A DNA stretch of 64,000 nucleotides, from the NCBI RefSeq assembly GCF_000280495.2, contig NZ_CP018016.1, forward strand, positions 2,170,001 through 2,234,000, in the 5' to 3' direction. Below the pieces are notes generated by a model that was not told where the DNA came from, did not search any database, and saw nothing but the letters and a program-made list of their open reading frames with translations. Source of the DNA: Kosakonia radicincitans DSM 16656. Its GTDB lineage: Bacteria; Pseudomonadota; Gammaproteobacteria; Enterobacterales; Enterobacteriaceae. A program made the translations under genes and the position numbers. Positions 19,820-30,462 of this stretch are shown piece by piece; the first letter of the stretch is position 1, and the number at the start of each line of letters is the position of its first letter.

Positions 19820-19824
19820 GGTAG

Positions 19825-20838
<1,014 letters not shown>

Positions 20839-20841
20839 ACA

Positions 20842-20876
20842 TAAAGGCCGGTAAGCGTCTGCTTCCGGCCTTTATG
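20842..20876 (+). terminator. Terminator after ruvAB
   Basis: A 9-bp stem, AAAGGCCGG (20843-20851) with CCGGCCTTT (20865-20873). The T run is short, but the site lies directly after ruvB. Confidence 0.7.
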
Positions 20877-20921
20877 TCAGTGGCGGTTGCGGATGGTCTC
20901 ATCCGGCTGCGCCCGATATAG

Positions 20922-21707
20922 TTAGCTAACGGGTTTCTTTGTCATGCTGAAGACAAACAACAGCGCCGCACACAGCACGACTGACGGGCCTGCTGGCGTA
21001 TCGTAGAAGGCGGAGAAGGTCAGACCGCCGGTCACCGCAATCATCCCGACGCCGACGGCAACCGCCGCCATTTGCTCTGGCGTTCGCGCGAATCGACGTG
21101 CTGTCGCTGCCGGGATAATCAACAGCGAAGTGATGATCAGCGCGCCAACAAATTTCATGGCGACGCCAATAGTCAGGGCGGTAACCAGCATCAGCAACAG
21201 CTTGACGCGTTGCAGTTTCACACCGTCAACAAATGCAAGCTCCGGGCTGATGGTCATCGACAGTAAGTTGCGCCACTGCCAGAGCAGGATCGCCAGCACC
21301 AGCACCACGCCAAGAGCAATGAGCATCAGATCGTCCGGCGTCACCGCCAGCAGATCGCCAAACAGATAAGCCATCAAATCGACGCGAATGTTTGACATCA
21401 GGCTGACCACGACCAGACCGAGAGAGAGCGCACTGTGCGCCATAATGCCGAGCAAAGTATCGAGCGCTAGTTGTGGACGTTTCTCCAGCCACACCAGACC
21501 CGCAGCCAGCAGCAACGTCACGGCAATAACAGCGTAGAATGGATTCACATCCAGCAGGAGACCAAATGCAACGCCAAGTAAAGAAGCGTGCGCCAGAGTA
21601 TCGCCAAAATAGGACATCCGTCGCCAGACGACAAATGAGCCCAGCGGCCCGGCAGCGCAGGCGAGCATAACCCCGGCCAGCCAGCCGGGCAGTAATAATT
21701 CAATCAT
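20922..21707 (-). CDS. znuB: Zinc ABC transporter permease ZnuB
   Basis: 261 residues with seven to eight hydrophobic segments; metal ABC-3 type permease. ZnuB passes Zn2+ across the inner membrane with ZnuC (ATPase) and ZnuA (periplasmic binder). The start overlaps the znuC stop by 4 nt. The operon is divergent from znuA and shares the Zur-controlled region. Confidence 0.97.
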   Translation of the reverse strand: MIELLLPGWLAGVMLACAAGPLGSFVVWRRMSYFGDTLAHASLLGVAFGLLLDVNPFYAVIAVTLLLAAGLVWLEKRPQLALDTLLGIMAHSALSLGLVVVSLMSNIRVDLMAYLFGDLLAVTPDDLMLIALGVVLVLAILLWQWRNLLSMTISPELAFVDGVKLQRVKLLLMLVTALTIGVAMKFVGALIITSLLIIPAATARRFARTPEQMAAVAVGVGMIAVTGGLTFSAFYDTPAGPSVVLCAALLFVFSMTKKPVS

Positions 21708-22459
21708 GAGTGTCCATTACCCTGGCGCAGAACAATGCGGCCCTGCAGATCGTGGCGGTGGTTATGGTTATGGCGATAAATGCCAAGCTGTTCCGCACCG
21801 CGATGCCCAAACATAGAGATAAATTCCGGATGCATGGAAACCACTTCTGGCGTACCAGAACAGCAAATATGGTGATTAAGGCACAGGACTTCATCCGTTT
21901 TCGCCATTACCAGATGCAGATCGTGGGAAACCATCAGAACTGCACAGTTGAGCTCTTTACGCAGTTGATCTATCAGGTTGTAGAGCGCGACCTGGCCATT
22001 AACGTCGACACCCTGGGTGGGTTCATCCAGCACCAAAAGCTGCGGGCTGTTAAGCAGGGCGCGCGCCAGTAAAACACGCTGCGTTTCGCCTCCGGAAAGT
22101 TTTTGCATCGGAGCATCCACCAGATGTGCGGCCTGTACGCGTTTCAGCGCCGGAATAATGTCGTCTTTGCGGGTGCCGGGGCGTAAACGCATAAAGCGGC
22201 CTACTGTCAGCGGCAAGGTGGCGTCAAGATGCAATTTTTGCGGCACATAGCCGATACGCAGGTTCTTTTCACGCTTGATCATCCCTGCATCCGGTGCTAC
22301 CAGGCCCAGCACTGCGCGCACCAGTGTGGATTTACCCGCGCCATTGGGGCCGAGCAATGTTAAAATTTTTCCTGCGCGTAAGTTGAGCGAAATATCAGAC
22401 AGGACGCGCCGTTGGCCAAAAGCAACGGTGACATTTTCGAGCGTTACAAGATTCGTCAT
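21704..22459 (-). CDS. znuC: Zinc ABC transporter ATP-binding protein ZnuC
   Basis: 251 residues from the ATG at 22459, the E. coli length and N-terminus ([20 protein letters not shown]); an upstream in-frame start at 22510 would run across the Zur operator and is rejected. Walker A is GPNGAGKST, signature LSGGETQRV, Walker B LLVLDEP. The C-terminal tail is His-rich ([10 protein letters not shown]), as in other ZnuC proteins. It powers high-affinity zinc import. Confidence 0.97.
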   Translation of the reverse strand: MTNLVTLENVTVAFGQRRVLSDISLNLRAGKILTLLGPNGAGKSTLVRAVLGLVAPDAGMIKREKNLRIGYVPQKLHLDATLPLTVGRFMRLRPGTRKDDIIPALKRVQAAHLVDAPMQKLSGGETQRVLLARALLNSPQLLVLDEPTQGVDVNGQVALYNLIDQLRKELNCAVLMVSHDLHLVMAKTDEVLCLNHHICCSGTPEVVSMHPEFISMFGHRGAEQLGIYRHNHNHRHDLQGRIVLRQGNGHS

Positions 22460-22487
22460 AGCATTTAACAGGTTGCACAAGTTGTCG

Positions 22488-22506
22488 GATGTTATAATAT
22501 CACACC
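22488..22506. promoter_or_regulatory. Zur operator between znuC and znuA
   Basis: GATGTTATAATATCACACC matches the zinc-uptake-regulator box of the E. coli znu region (GTTATAATATCAC core). It lies between the divergent znuCB and znuA genes and should repress both when zinc is sufficient. Confidence 0.85.
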
Positions 22507-22537
22507 CCACACACTCATTACGATGAACAGTCGCATT

Positions 22538-23482
22538 ATGTTACATAAAAATACGCTTCTTTGCGCAGCGCTATCTGCTGCTCTTCTCGCCGGTACAGCA
22601 CAAACCGCTAATGCTGCTGTGGTGGCTTCCCTCAAACCATTAGGGTTTATCGCTTCTGCCATCGCCGACGGGGTGACGACTACCGAAGTGCTGCTGCCAG
22701 ATGGCGCATCCGAGCATGATTATTCACTGCGTCCTTCAGATGTAAAACGCTTACAAAACGCGGACTTAGTTTTTTGGGTCGGCCCGGAAATGGAAGCCTT
22801 TATGGCGCGTTCCGTACAACAAATCCCTGAGCAGAAACGGGTGACAATGGCCGGGCTTGCCGGTGTAAAACCGCTGCTGATGAAAGGGGGCGATGAAGAT
22901 GAGCATGAGCATGGTGATGACCACCACGACGGCGAAAAAAGTGACGAACATCACCATCACGGCGATTACAACATGCATCTGTGGCTTTCCCCAGAGATTG
23001 CGCGGCTGTCGGCGGTTGCAATCCACGATAAATTAGTGGAAGTTATGCCGCAAAGTCGAGCCAGGCTTGACGCCAACTTGCAGGCCTTTGAGGCATCATT
23101 AACTCAGGCGGATAAGCAAGCTGGTAACGAGCTGGCACCGCTGAAAGGGAAGGGGTATTTCGTTTTTCATGACGCCTACGGCTACTTTGAAAGACACTAC
23201 GGGCTGACCCCATTGGGGCACTTTACCGTCAATCCCGAAATTCAGCCTGGTGCGCAGCGTTTACATGAAATCAGAACACAGTTGGTTGAGCAAAAAGCCA
23301 CGTGCGTTTTTGCTGAGCCACAGTTCAGGCCAGCGGTCGTTGAAGCTGTTGCCAGAGGGACATCCGTTCGAATGGGAACGTTGGATCCACTTGGAATCAG
23401 TATCAAGTTAGGCAAAGAGAGCTACCCGCAGTTCCTTGCCCAACTGACTCATCAGTATGCGAGCTGCCTGAAAGGAGAATAA
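22538..23482 (+). CDS. znuA: Zinc ABC transporter substrate-binding protein ZnuA
   Basis: 314 residues from the ATG at 22538, which gives the E. coli-like signal peptide ([20 protein letters not shown]); an in-frame ATG at 22523 is the alternative. Periplasmic Zn2+ binder. The charged His-rich loop [20 protein letters not shown] (about 120-145) and the metal ligands in [12 protein letters not shown] and [10 protein letters not shown] are conserved. Two C-terminal-half Cys form the known disulfide. Regulated by Zur from the shared intergenic operator. Confidence 0.96.
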   Translation: MLHKNTLLCAALSAALLAGTAQTANAAVVASLKPLGFIASAIADGVTTTEVLLPDGASEHDYSLRPSDVKRLQNADLVFWVGPEMEAFMARSVQQIPEQKRVTMAGLAGVKPLLMKGGDEDEHEHGDDHHDGEKSDEHHHHGDYNMHLWLSPEIARLSAVAIHDKLVEVMPQSRARLDANLQAFEASLTQADKQAGNELAPLKGKGYFVFHDAYGYFERHYGLTPLGHFTVNPEIQPGAQRLHEIRTQLVEQKATCVFAEPQFRPAVVEAVARGTSVRMGTLDPLGISIKLGKESYPQFLAQLTHQYASCLKGE

Positions 23483-23497
23483 CGAGGAAGTGAATAC

Positions 23498-24823
23498 GTG
23501 CAACAGATAGCCCGCTCTGTCGCTCTGGCATTTAACAGTCTGCCCCGACCCCACCGTGTCATGCTGGGGTCGCTTACAGTTCTTACACTCACGGTCGCCG
23601 TCTGGCGGCCTTACGTTTATCATCCCGAAGCCACAGCCCCGATCGTGAAAGCGATTGAGCTGCCGAAAAATGAAATCCGCTCGTTGCTGCCAGAAGCCAG
23701 CGAACCTATCGATCAAACCACTTCTGATGATGTGGATGATATCCCGCAAGATGAACTGGATGATAAAACTGCCAATGAAGTTGGCGTTCACGAATATGTG
23801 GTTTCTACCGGCGATACGCTCAGCAGTATCCTCAATCAGTACGGCATTGATATGGGAGATATCAGCCAGCTAGCCGCCGCCGACAAGGAACTGCGTAACC
23901 TGAAGATTGGTCAACAACTTTCATGGACGCTCACCGCCGATGGCGATCTGCAACGCCTGACGTGGGAGATGTCCCGTCGCGAAACCCGCACGTATGACCG
24001 CGTCGATGGCGGTTTTAAAATGAGCAGCGAGATGCAGCAGGGCGACTGGGTGAATTCGGTGATGAAAGGCACGGTTGGCGCCAGCTTCGTCGCCAGCGCC
24101 CGTGAAGCCGGTTTAACCAGTGCTGAAGTTAGCGCGGTGATCAAAGCAATGCAGTGGCAGATGGATTTCCGTAAGCTGAAAAAAGGCGATGAGTTTTCCG
24201 TGCTGATGTCCCGCGAAATGCTGGAAGGTAAGCAGGAACAGAGCCAGTTAGTCGGCGTTCGCCTGCGTTCTGACGGCAAAGATTACTACGCCATTCGCGC
24301 CGAAGACGGTAAATTTTACGATCGCAATGGTAGCGGGCTGGCAAAAGGTTTTATGCGCTTCCCGACTGCGAAACAGTTCCGCGTCTCGTCAAACTTTGAT
24401 CCGCGCCGTCTGAATCCGGTTACCGGACGCGTTGCGCCGCACAAAGGCGTCGATTTTGCGCTGCCGCAGGGCACGCCGGTGCTTGCTGTCGGCGATGGTG
24501 AAGTTGTGGTGGCGAAACGCAGTGGCGCGGCGGGGAACTACATTGCTATCCGCCACGGTCGTACTTACACAACCCGTTATATGCATCTGCGTAAGCTGCT
24601 GGTAAAACCGGGTCAGAAAGTGAAGCGCGGCGATCGCATCGCCTTGTCGGGTAACACTGGCCGTTCCACCGGGCCGCATTTGCATTATGAAATGTGGATC
24701 AACCAACAGGCTGTCAACCCGTTAACGGCAAAACTGCCGCGAACCGAAGGGCTGACAGGTTCGGATCGTACGGATTATCTGTCGCAGGTGAAAGAGGTTA
24801 TTCCGCAATTGCGTTTTGACTGA
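23498..24823 (+). CDS. mepM: Murein DD-endopeptidase MepM
   Basis: 441 residues, starting at GTG and matching E. coli MepM from MQQIARSVALAFN. It cleaves D-Ala-mDAP crosslinks to allow insertion of new glycan strands. It has an N-terminal membrane anchor (about 20-38), a LysM domain (VHEYVVSTGDTLSSILNQYG) and a C-terminal M23 peptidase with zinc ligands in HKGVDFALPQGTP and GPHLHYEMW. It lies 15 bp after znuA on the same strand. The GAGGAAG before the start fits a ribosome binding site. Confidence 0.96.
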   Translation: MQQIARSVALAFNSLPRPHRVMLGSLTVLTLTVAVWRPYVYHPEATAPIVKAIELPKNEIRSLLPEASEPIDQTTSDDVDDIPQDELDDKTANEVGVHEYVVSTGDTLSSILNQYGIDMGDISQLAAADKELRNLKIGQQLSWTLTADGDLQRLTWEMSRRETRTYDRVDGGFKMSSEMQQGDWVNSVMKGTVGASFVASAREAGLTSAEVSAVIKAMQWQMDFRKLKKGDEFSVLMSREMLEGKQEQSQLVGVRLRSDGKDYYAIRAEDGKFYDRNGSGLAKGFMRFPTAKQFRVSSNFDPRRLNPVTGRVAPHKGVDFALPQGTPVLAVGDGEVVVAKRSGAAGNYIAIRHGRTYTTRYMHLRKLLVKPGQKVKRGDRIALSGNTGRSTGPHLHYEMWINQQAVNPLTAKLPRTEGLTGSDRTDYLSQVKEVIPQLRFD

Positions 24824-24846
24824 TTCGCTTAACAAATATGCGTTCG

Positions 24847-24881
24847 AAGCCGGTGCCTGCTGCGCGCCGGCTTTTTCTTTT
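24847..24881 (+). terminator. Terminator after mepM
   Basis: Stem AGCCGG (24848-24853) with CCGGCT (24867-24872), loop GC-rich, followed by TTTTCTTTT. Confidence 0.75.
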
Positions 24882-24953
24882 GTGTGAAAGATAACGCCTC
24901 GCTACACTATCTCCTTATCCTGAGTGACTTGATTTCTGGCCTGCGGACGATGC

Positions 24954-25925
24954 ATGGAAACGAAAAAAAATAACAGTGAATATATTCCGGAGTTCGAAAG
25001 TGAATTCCGTCACCCGCGCAACTGGGGCGCGTGGCTGGGCGTACTGGCATTTGCCGGCGTAGCGCTGGTTCCTCCGTCGGTACGCGATCCCCTGCTGGGG
25101 AATCTTGGTCGTCTGGCCGGAAAATTTGGCAAAAGCGCGCGTCGTCGCGCACAGATCAATTTGCTCTATTGCTTTCCTGAAAAAAGCGAAGCCGAAAGGG
25201 AAGCCATCATTGATGAGATGTTCGCTACTGCGCCACAGGCAATGGTCATGATGGCGGAGCTGGCGATTCGTGGGCCGGAAAAGGTATTGCCGCGCGTCGA
25301 CTGGCAGGGCAAAGATATTATCGATGAATTGCAGCGTAACAACGAGAAAGTGATTTTCCTCGTGCCGCACGGCTGGGGCGTGGATATTCCGGCGATGCTG
25401 ATGGCTTCGCAGGGGCAGCAGATGGCGGCCATGTTCCATAATCAAGGTAACAAGGTCTTTGATTATGTCTGGAATACCGTGCGTCGCCGCTTTGGCGGGC
25501 GTTTGCATGCGCGCAACGATGGCATTAAGCCTTTTATCCAGTCGGTGCGTCAGGGCTACTGGGGTTACTATCTGCCGGACCAGGATCACGGCGCGGAGCA
25601 CAGCGAGTTTGTCGATTTCTTTGCCACCTACAAAGCAACGCTTCCGGCCATTGGCCGCCTGATGAAAGTCTGCCGTGCACGTGTTGTACCGTTGTTCCCG
25701 GCCTATGACGCCAGAACGCATCGTCTGATTATCCAGGTGCGGCCGCCGATGGATGATCTGCTGACAGCGGACGACAACACGATCGCCAGGCGTATGAATG
25801 AAGAGGTGGAGGTATTTGTCACGCCTCGTCCGGAGCAGTACACCTGGATCCTGAAGTTGCTGAAAACGCGCAAACCTGGTGAAACAGAGCCTTATAAGCG
25901 CAAAGAACTGTTCCCGAAGAAATAA
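24954..25925 (+). CDS. lpxM: Lipid A myristoyltransferase LpxM
   Basis: 323 residues, [14 protein letters not shown] at the start as in E. coli (MsbB). It adds the secondary myristoyl chain to penta-acylated Kdo2-lipid A at the inner membrane. The HX4D catalytic motif is HGWGVD (about residue 140), and the second block is [19 protein letters not shown]. It converges with pykA at a bidirectional terminator. Confidence 0.97.
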   Translation: METKKNNSEYIPEFESEFRHPRNWGAWLGVLAFAGVALVPPSVRDPLLGNLGRLAGKFGKSARRRAQINLLYCFPEKSEAEREAIIDEMFATAPQAMVMMAELAIRGPEKVLPRVDWQGKDIIDELQRNNEKVIFLVPHGWGVDIPAMLMASQGQQMAAMFHNQGNKVFDYVWNTVRRRFGGRLHARNDGIKPFIQSVRQGYWGYYLPDQDHGAEHSEFVDFFATYKATLPAIGRLMKVCRARVVPLFPAYDARTHRLIIQVRPPMDDLLTADDNTIARRMNEEVEVFVTPRPEQYTWILKLLKTRKPGETEPYKRKELFPKK

Positions 25926-25960
25926 AAAAAGGCCTCTCCAGCGAGAGGCCTTTTGCTTTT
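25925..25960. terminator. Bidirectional terminator between lpxM and pykA
   Basis: An 8-bp stem, GGCCTCTC (25931-25938) with GAGAGGCC (25943-25950), with TTTTGCTTTT on the plus side and seven T on the minus side. It serves both converging genes. Confidence 0.85.
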
Positions 25961-25971
25961 CTGGCTGCCGG

Positions 25972-27414
25972 TTATTCGACGGTCAGAATACGCGTGGTAT
26001 TGGTGGTGCCCACGGTGCTCATCACATCACCCTGAGTCACGATCACCAGATCGCCGGAAAGCAGGTAGCCTTTGTCACGCAGCAGATTAACGGCATCGTT
26101 AGCGGCGGCAACACCTTCGTTAACGCTGTCGAAATAGACCGGCGTTACGCCACGATAGAGCGCTGTCAGGTTAAGGGTGCGCTCATGGCGGGAGAGGGCG
26201 AAAATCGGCAGGCCGGAACTGATACGTGAGGTCATCAGGGCGGTGCGGCCGGATTCGGTCATGGAGATGATAGCGGTTACACCTTTCAGATGGTTGGCCG
26301 CGTACATCGCCGACATCGCGATCGCTTCTTCTACGTTGTCGAACTGAATATCCAGGCGGTGTTTAGAAACGTTGATACTTGGGATCTTTTCCGCACCCAG
26401 ACAAACGCGCGCCATTGCCGCTACGGTTTCAGATGGATACTGACCGGCGGCGGTTTCCGCAGAGAGCATCACGGCATCGGTACCGTCGAGCACGGCGTTA
26501 GCGACGTCCATCACTTCCGCGCGGGTTGGCATCGGGTTGGTGATCATCGACTCCATCATCTGCGTGGCGGTGATCACCGCACGGTTCAGCTGACGGGCAC
26601 GGCGGATCAACGCTTTCTGAATACCGACCAGTTCCGGATCGCCGATTTCAACGCCGAGATCGCCACGGGCCACCATCACGACATCAGAAGCAAGGATCAC
26701 ATCGTCCATCGCGTCCTGATCGCAAACGGCTTCCGCACGCTCGACTTTCGCTACGATCTTCGCGTCGCAACCTGCATCGCGTGCCAGGCGGCGGGCGTAG
26801 TTCAGGTCTTCGCCGCAGCGCGGGAAAGAGACAGCCAGATAATCAACGCCGATCAGCGCCGCAGTAACGATATCCGCTTTGTCTTTCTCTGTCAGGGCTT
26901 CAGCGGAGAGACCGCCGCCCAGTTTGTTGATGCCTTTGTTGTTGGAGAGCGGCCCGCCGACAGTCACTTCGGTGAACACTTTCATGCCCTGAACTTCGAG
27001 CACTTTCAGCTGTACGCGACCATCGTCGAGCAGCAGGATATCACCCGTCACCACATCGGCTGGCAGGCCTTTATAGTCGATGCCGACTTTTTCTTTGTCG
27101 CCTTCGCCTTTACCCAGGTTAGCGTCAAGCAGGAATTTATCGCCAACGTTCAGGAAAACTTTGCCTTCCTTGAAGGTGGAAACGCGAATTTTGGGGCCCT
27201 GCAAATCGCCAAGGATAGCAACATGACGTCCCAGTTTTGCCGCAATCTCACGCACCTTATCCGCACGTAATTTATGATCTTCAGGTGTTCCGTGTGAGAA
27301 GTTCATACGCACCACGTTAGCGCCAGCAGCGATAACCTTCTCAAGGTTGTTATCGCGGTCAGTGGCCGGGCCTAAAGTGGTTACGATTTTGGTCCTGCGA
27401 AGCCTTCTGGACAT
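25972..27414 (-). CDS. pykA: Pyruvate kinase II
   Basis: 480 residues from the ATG at 27414 ([20 protein letters not shown]), the E. coli PykA length. It makes pyruvate and ATP from phosphoenolpyruvate and is the AMP-activated isozyme. The substrate-binding region [16 protein letters not shown] and the [12 protein letters not shown] segment are conserved. The frame extends eight codons further upstream without similarity. A long open frame on the opposite strand (26290-27270) is a shadow of this gene. Confidence 0.97.
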   Translation of the reverse strand: MSRRLRRTKIVTTLGPATDRDNNLEKVIAAGANVVRMNFSHGTPEDHKLRADKVREIAAKLGRHVAILGDLQGPKIRVSTFKEGKVFLNVGDKFLLDANLGKGEGDKEKVGIDYKGLPADVVTGDILLLDDGRVQLKVLEVQGMKVFTEVTVGGPLSNNKGINKLGGGLSAEALTEKDKADIVTAALIGVDYLAVSFPRCGEDLNYARRLARDAGCDAKIVAKVERAEAVCDQDAMDDVILASDVVMVARGDLGVEIGDPELVGIQKALIRRARQLNRAVITATQMMESMITNPMPTRAEVMDVANAVLDGTDAVMLSAETAAGQYPSETVAAMARVCLGAEKIPSINVSKHRLDIQFDNVEEAIAMSAMYAANHLKGVTAIISMTESGRTALMTSRISSGLPIFALSRHERTLNLTALYRGVTPVYFDSVNEGVAAANDAVNLLRDKGYLLSGDLVIVTQGDVMSTVGTTNTTRILTVE

Positions 27415-27540
27415 GTAATACTCCGTTGACTGAAACAACTTGGTGTTGCGTGAACATGAATTCGGCCATTTAGCGCCCCGCTGTGAAGGGCAATGCGCCT
27501 GACCGAACAGCGTAAGAGGTTACTGCTTTGTTATTAACTA

Positions 27541-28410
27541 TTAGTGGTTATCACTTTTGATAAGTAGCTCCTTATCAAAGCGCGATTCTTTCAGGGCTTC
27601 TTTGACTCGCTTCAAGTTATCCCTGAATTTTGCGCCTCGGCGCAAGGTAAAACCGGTGGCCAGCACGTCAATGACGGTCAGTTGCGCAAGTCGGGAAACC
27701 ATGGGCATATAAATGTCAGTATCTTCCGGTACATCAAGCGTGATAGCAAGCGTAGCCTCGCGCGCAAGCGGCGTCCCCGCTGACGTCAGGGCAATGACCA
27801 TGGCGTCGTTTTCACGCGCCAGTTGCGCAAGTTCAACGAGGTTTTTTGTTCTTCCGGTATGGGAAATCAGCACAACTACGTCATCATCGCTACAATTCAT
27901 ACAACTCATGCGTTGCAGCACGATGTCGTCGGAGTAAATCACCGGTACGTTGAAGCGGAAAAATTTGTTCATGGCGTCGTGCGCAACGGCGGCAGACGAG
28001 CCGAGACCGAAAAATGAGATTTTTTTCGCCTGGGTCAACAGATCGACGGCGCGATTGACGGCGGCCATATCCAGCGACTGGCGGACGTGATCGAGGCTGG
28101 CCATTGCCGACTCAAAGATTTTTCCGGTATAGGCTTCTACGCTGTCATCTTCGTCAACATTTCGATTAACATAGGGCGTGCCGTTGGCGAGACTTTGCGC
28201 GAGATGCAACTTGAAGTCCGGGAAACCACGAGTATCAAGGCTGCGGCAAAAACGGTTCACCGTCGGTTCACTGACATCTGCTTCCTGTGCCAGCGCAGCG
28301 ATGCTGGAGTGGATGGCCTGGTCCGGAGCGGCGAGGATGACTTCCGCGACCTTCCGTTCGGATTTGCTAAGGTGTTCCAGCCGTGACTGGATTTTTTCCA
28401 GCATATTCAT
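27541..28410 (-). CDS. hexR: Transcriptional regulator HexR
   Basis: 289 residues from the ATG at 28410 (MNMLEKIQSRLEHLSKSERK), the E. coli length; starts at 28428 or 28404 are also possible. RpiR-family repressor with an N-terminal helix-turn-helix (DVSEPTVNRFCRSLDTRGF) and a C-terminal SIS sugar-phosphate domain (FFGLGSSAAVAHDAMNKF). It senses 2-keto-3-deoxy-6-phosphogluconate and controls central carbon genes, including zwf. A HexR operator lies in the divergent zwf promoter region. Confidence 0.96.
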   Translation of the reverse strand: MNMLEKIQSRLEHLSKSERKVAEVILAAPDQAIHSSIAALAQEADVSEPTVNRFCRSLDTRGFPDFKLHLAQSLANGTPYVNRNVDEDDSVEAYTGKIFESAMASLDHVRQSLDMAAVNRAVDLLTQAKKISFFGLGSSAAVAHDAMNKFFRFNVPVIYSDDIVLQRMSCMNCSDDDVVVLISHTGRTKNLVELAQLARENDAMVIALTSAGTPLAREATLAITLDVPEDTDIYMPMVSRLAQLTVIDVLATGFTLRRGAKFRDNLKRVKEALKESRFDKELLIKSDNH

Positions 28411-28753
28411 GGGTGATAAAGCGCTCATGGTGAAACGATTACACTGATAGATGGAATCGTGATGCGTTTTAAACAGATATTACCCCCGCGGGAAGCAGAA
28501 AGGTAAGTGATGATGAGAAATGATGTTGTTTTTTTTCATTACATGATCAGAGTCAGATTTTATCGTCTGTTTCCAGGGCAAATAACCGGCTTTTTCAGGG
28601 CGAAAAAACAGATTTTTTGTCACAACAAAATAACGCACGTCCTGACAATGCGTAACAGTTTCGGGAATTACGTAAACGCAGTACAGTGTACTGTAATAAA
28701 ATTACAACTAAGGCCTGGCTAACGCTCCAGGACAGCCAACTGAGGAGATTGAC
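28411..28753. other. hexR-zwf intergenic region
   Basis: 343 bp without a credible gene; an open frame at 28507-28722 has no family similarity or ribosome binding site. It holds the divergent promoters and the HexR box at 28692-28706. The middle is AT-rich with homopolymer runs. Confidence 0.6.
28692..28706. promoter_or_regulatory. HexR operator upstream of zwf
   Basis: TGTAATAAAATTACA matches the HexR consensus TGTARTTWWATTACA closely, with perfect TGTAA and TTACA half-sites. It lies 48 bp before the zwf start codon. Confidence 0.85.
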
Positions 28754-30229
28754 ATGGCGGTAGTACAAACAGCCCAGGCGTGTGACCTGGTCATTTTCGG
28801 CGCGAAAGGTGACCTCGCACGCCGGAAGTTGCTGCCTTCACTGTACCAACTGGAAAAAGCGGGGCAGATCCATCCGGATACACGTATCCTGGGGGTCGGT
28901 CGCGCCGAGTGGGATAAGGAAGCCTATACCAAGGTTGTTCGTGAAGCGCTTGAAACCTTTATGAAGGAAAAAATTGACGAAAGTCTGTGGGATAAGCTGA
29001 GTGGCCGTCTGGATTTTTGCAATCTGGATGTTAACGAAACCTCCGCATTCAAACGTCTCGGTGCGATGCTGGACCAGAAAAATCGCACCACTATCAACTA
29101 CTTTGCCATGCCGCCGAGCACCTTTGGCGCCATCTGTAAGGGGCTGGGTGAGGCAAAACTGAATGCGAAACCGGCGCGCGTCGTGATGGAAAAGCCGCTG
29201 GGGACATCGCTTGCGACATCACGGGAAATTAACGACCAGGTGGGCGAGTTCTTCGAAGAGTGCCAGGTATACCGCATCGACCATTATCTGGGTAAAGAGA
29301 CGGTACTTAACCTGCTGGCGCTGCGCTTTGCCAACTCCCTGTTTGTTAACAACTGGGACAACCGTACCATCGATCACGTGGAAATCACCGTGGCGGAAGA
29401 GGTCGGTATCGAAGGCCGCTGGGGCTATTTTGACCAGGCCGGGCAGATGCGCGACATGATCCAGAACCACCTGTTGCAGATCCTCTGCATGATTGCCATG
29501 TCGCCGCCGTCCGATCTGACTGCGGACAGTATTCGTGATGAAAAAGTGAAAGTGCTGAAATCGTTGCGCCGCATCGATCGCACCAACGTGCGCGAAAAAA
29601 CCGTGCGTGGTCAGTACACCGCCGGGTTTGCGCAAGGCAAAAAAGTGCCGGGTTACCTGGAAGAAGAAGGGGCGAACAAATCCAGTAATACCGAAACGTT
29701 CGTCGCTATTCGTGTCGATATCGATAACTGGCGCTGGGCTGGCGTGCCGTTCTATCTGCGCACCGGTAAACGTCTGCCGACCAAATGTTCAGAAGTTGTG
29801 GTCTACTTTAAAACTCCTGAGCTGAACCTGTTTAAAGAGTCCTGGCAGGATCTGCCGCAGAACAAACTGACCATTCGCTTGCAGCCGGACGAAGGTGTGG
29901 ATATTCAGGTACTTAACAAGGTTCCTGGTCTGGATCATAAGCACAACCTGCAAATTACCAAACTCGACCTCAGCTACTCCGAAACCTTTAATCAAACGCA
30001 TCTTGCTGATGCTTACGAGCGCCTTCTGCTGGAAACCATGCGTGGTATTCAGGCCCTGTTCGTGCGTCGTGACGAAGTAGAAGAGGCCTGGAAATGGGTC
30101 GATTCCATCACCGAAGCGTGGGCAGCAGACAACGATGCGCCGAAACCGTATCAGGCAGGTACCTGGGGACCGGTTGCATCGGTGGCAATGATCACCCGCG
30201 ACGGCCGTTCGTGGAACGAGTTTGAGTGA
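28754..30229 (+). CDS. zwf: Glucose-6-phosphate 1-dehydrogenase
   Basis: 491 residues. It oxidises glucose-6-phosphate with NADP+, the entry to the pentose phosphate and Entner-Doudoroff pathways. The nucleotide-binding N-terminus reads [21 protein letters not shown], and RIDHYLGKE (about residue 175) is the active-site signature with the catalytic His region. GAGGAG precedes the start. Regulated by HexR through the upstream box. Confidence 0.98.
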   Translation: MAVVQTAQACDLVIFGAKGDLARRKLLPSLYQLEKAGQIHPDTRILGVGRAEWDKEAYTKVVREALETFMKEKIDESLWDKLSGRLDFCNLDVNETSAFKRLGAMLDQKNRTTINYFAMPPSTFGAICKGLGEAKLNAKPARVVMEKPLGTSLATSREINDQVGEFFEECQVYRIDHYLGKETVLNLLALRFANSLFVNNWDNRTIDHVEITVAEEVGIEGRWGYFDQAGQMRDMIQNHLLQILCMIAMSPPSDLTADSIRDEKVKVLKSLRRIDRTNVREKTVRGQYTAGFAQGKKVPGYLEEEGANKSSNTETFVAIRVDIDNWRWAGVPFYLRTGKRLPTKCSEVVVYFKTPELNLFKESWQDLPQNKLTIRLQPDEGVDIQVLNKVPGLDHKHNLQITKLDLSYSETFNQTHLADAYERLLLETMRGIQALFVRRDEVEEAWKWVDSITEAWAADNDAPKPYQAGTWGPVASVAMITRDGRSWNEFE

Positions 30230-30253
30230 TTTTCTGGCGGCAAATGTTATTTC

Positions 30254-30269
30254 ATTTTACCGGTAACAT
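30254..30269. promoter_or_regulatory. GntR operator upstream of edd
   Basis: ATTTTACCGGTAACAT matches the gluconate repressor consensus ATGTTACCGGTAACAT at 14 of 16 positions, and the same element stands at this place in E. coli. Note that it lies upstream of the zwf terminator hairpin, about 195 bp before edd. Confidence 0.7.
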
Positions 30270-30308
30270 GATCTAGCACAGATATCAGAATAATTTTTCA
30301 CCTTTCAG

Positions 30309-30341
30309 GCCCCGACTGGATTCACCAGCGGGGCTTTTTTT
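30309..30341 (+). terminator. Terminator after zwf
   Basis: Stem GCCCCG (30309-30314) with CGGGGC (30329-30334), followed by seven T. It separates zwf from edd. Confidence 0.8.
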
Positions 30342-30462
30342 ATTACACTGGCTGAAGCGATTTTGCCTTTGGGGCGCGGCGTTTTGGTGTTTACAGTCTG
30401 ATAACTATGGCTTATGGCATTGTTGACGCGGTCCCCCGGACAGATAAATTTCAGGAGCCTTT

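Noticed and set aside
22460..22510. Longer znuC starting at 22510
   Set aside because: It would extend across the Zur operator into the znuA promoter; the 251-residue form matches the family.
26290..27270. 326-codon open frame on the plus strand
   Set aside because: It lies wholly antisense to pykA, is rich in His/Arg/Gln and Phe as expected from reverse reading of a GC-rich gene, and has no ribosome binding site or family motif.
28507..28722. 71-codon open frame between hexR and zwf
   Set aside because: It overlaps the zwf regulatory region and the HexR box, has poor initiation context and no similarity.
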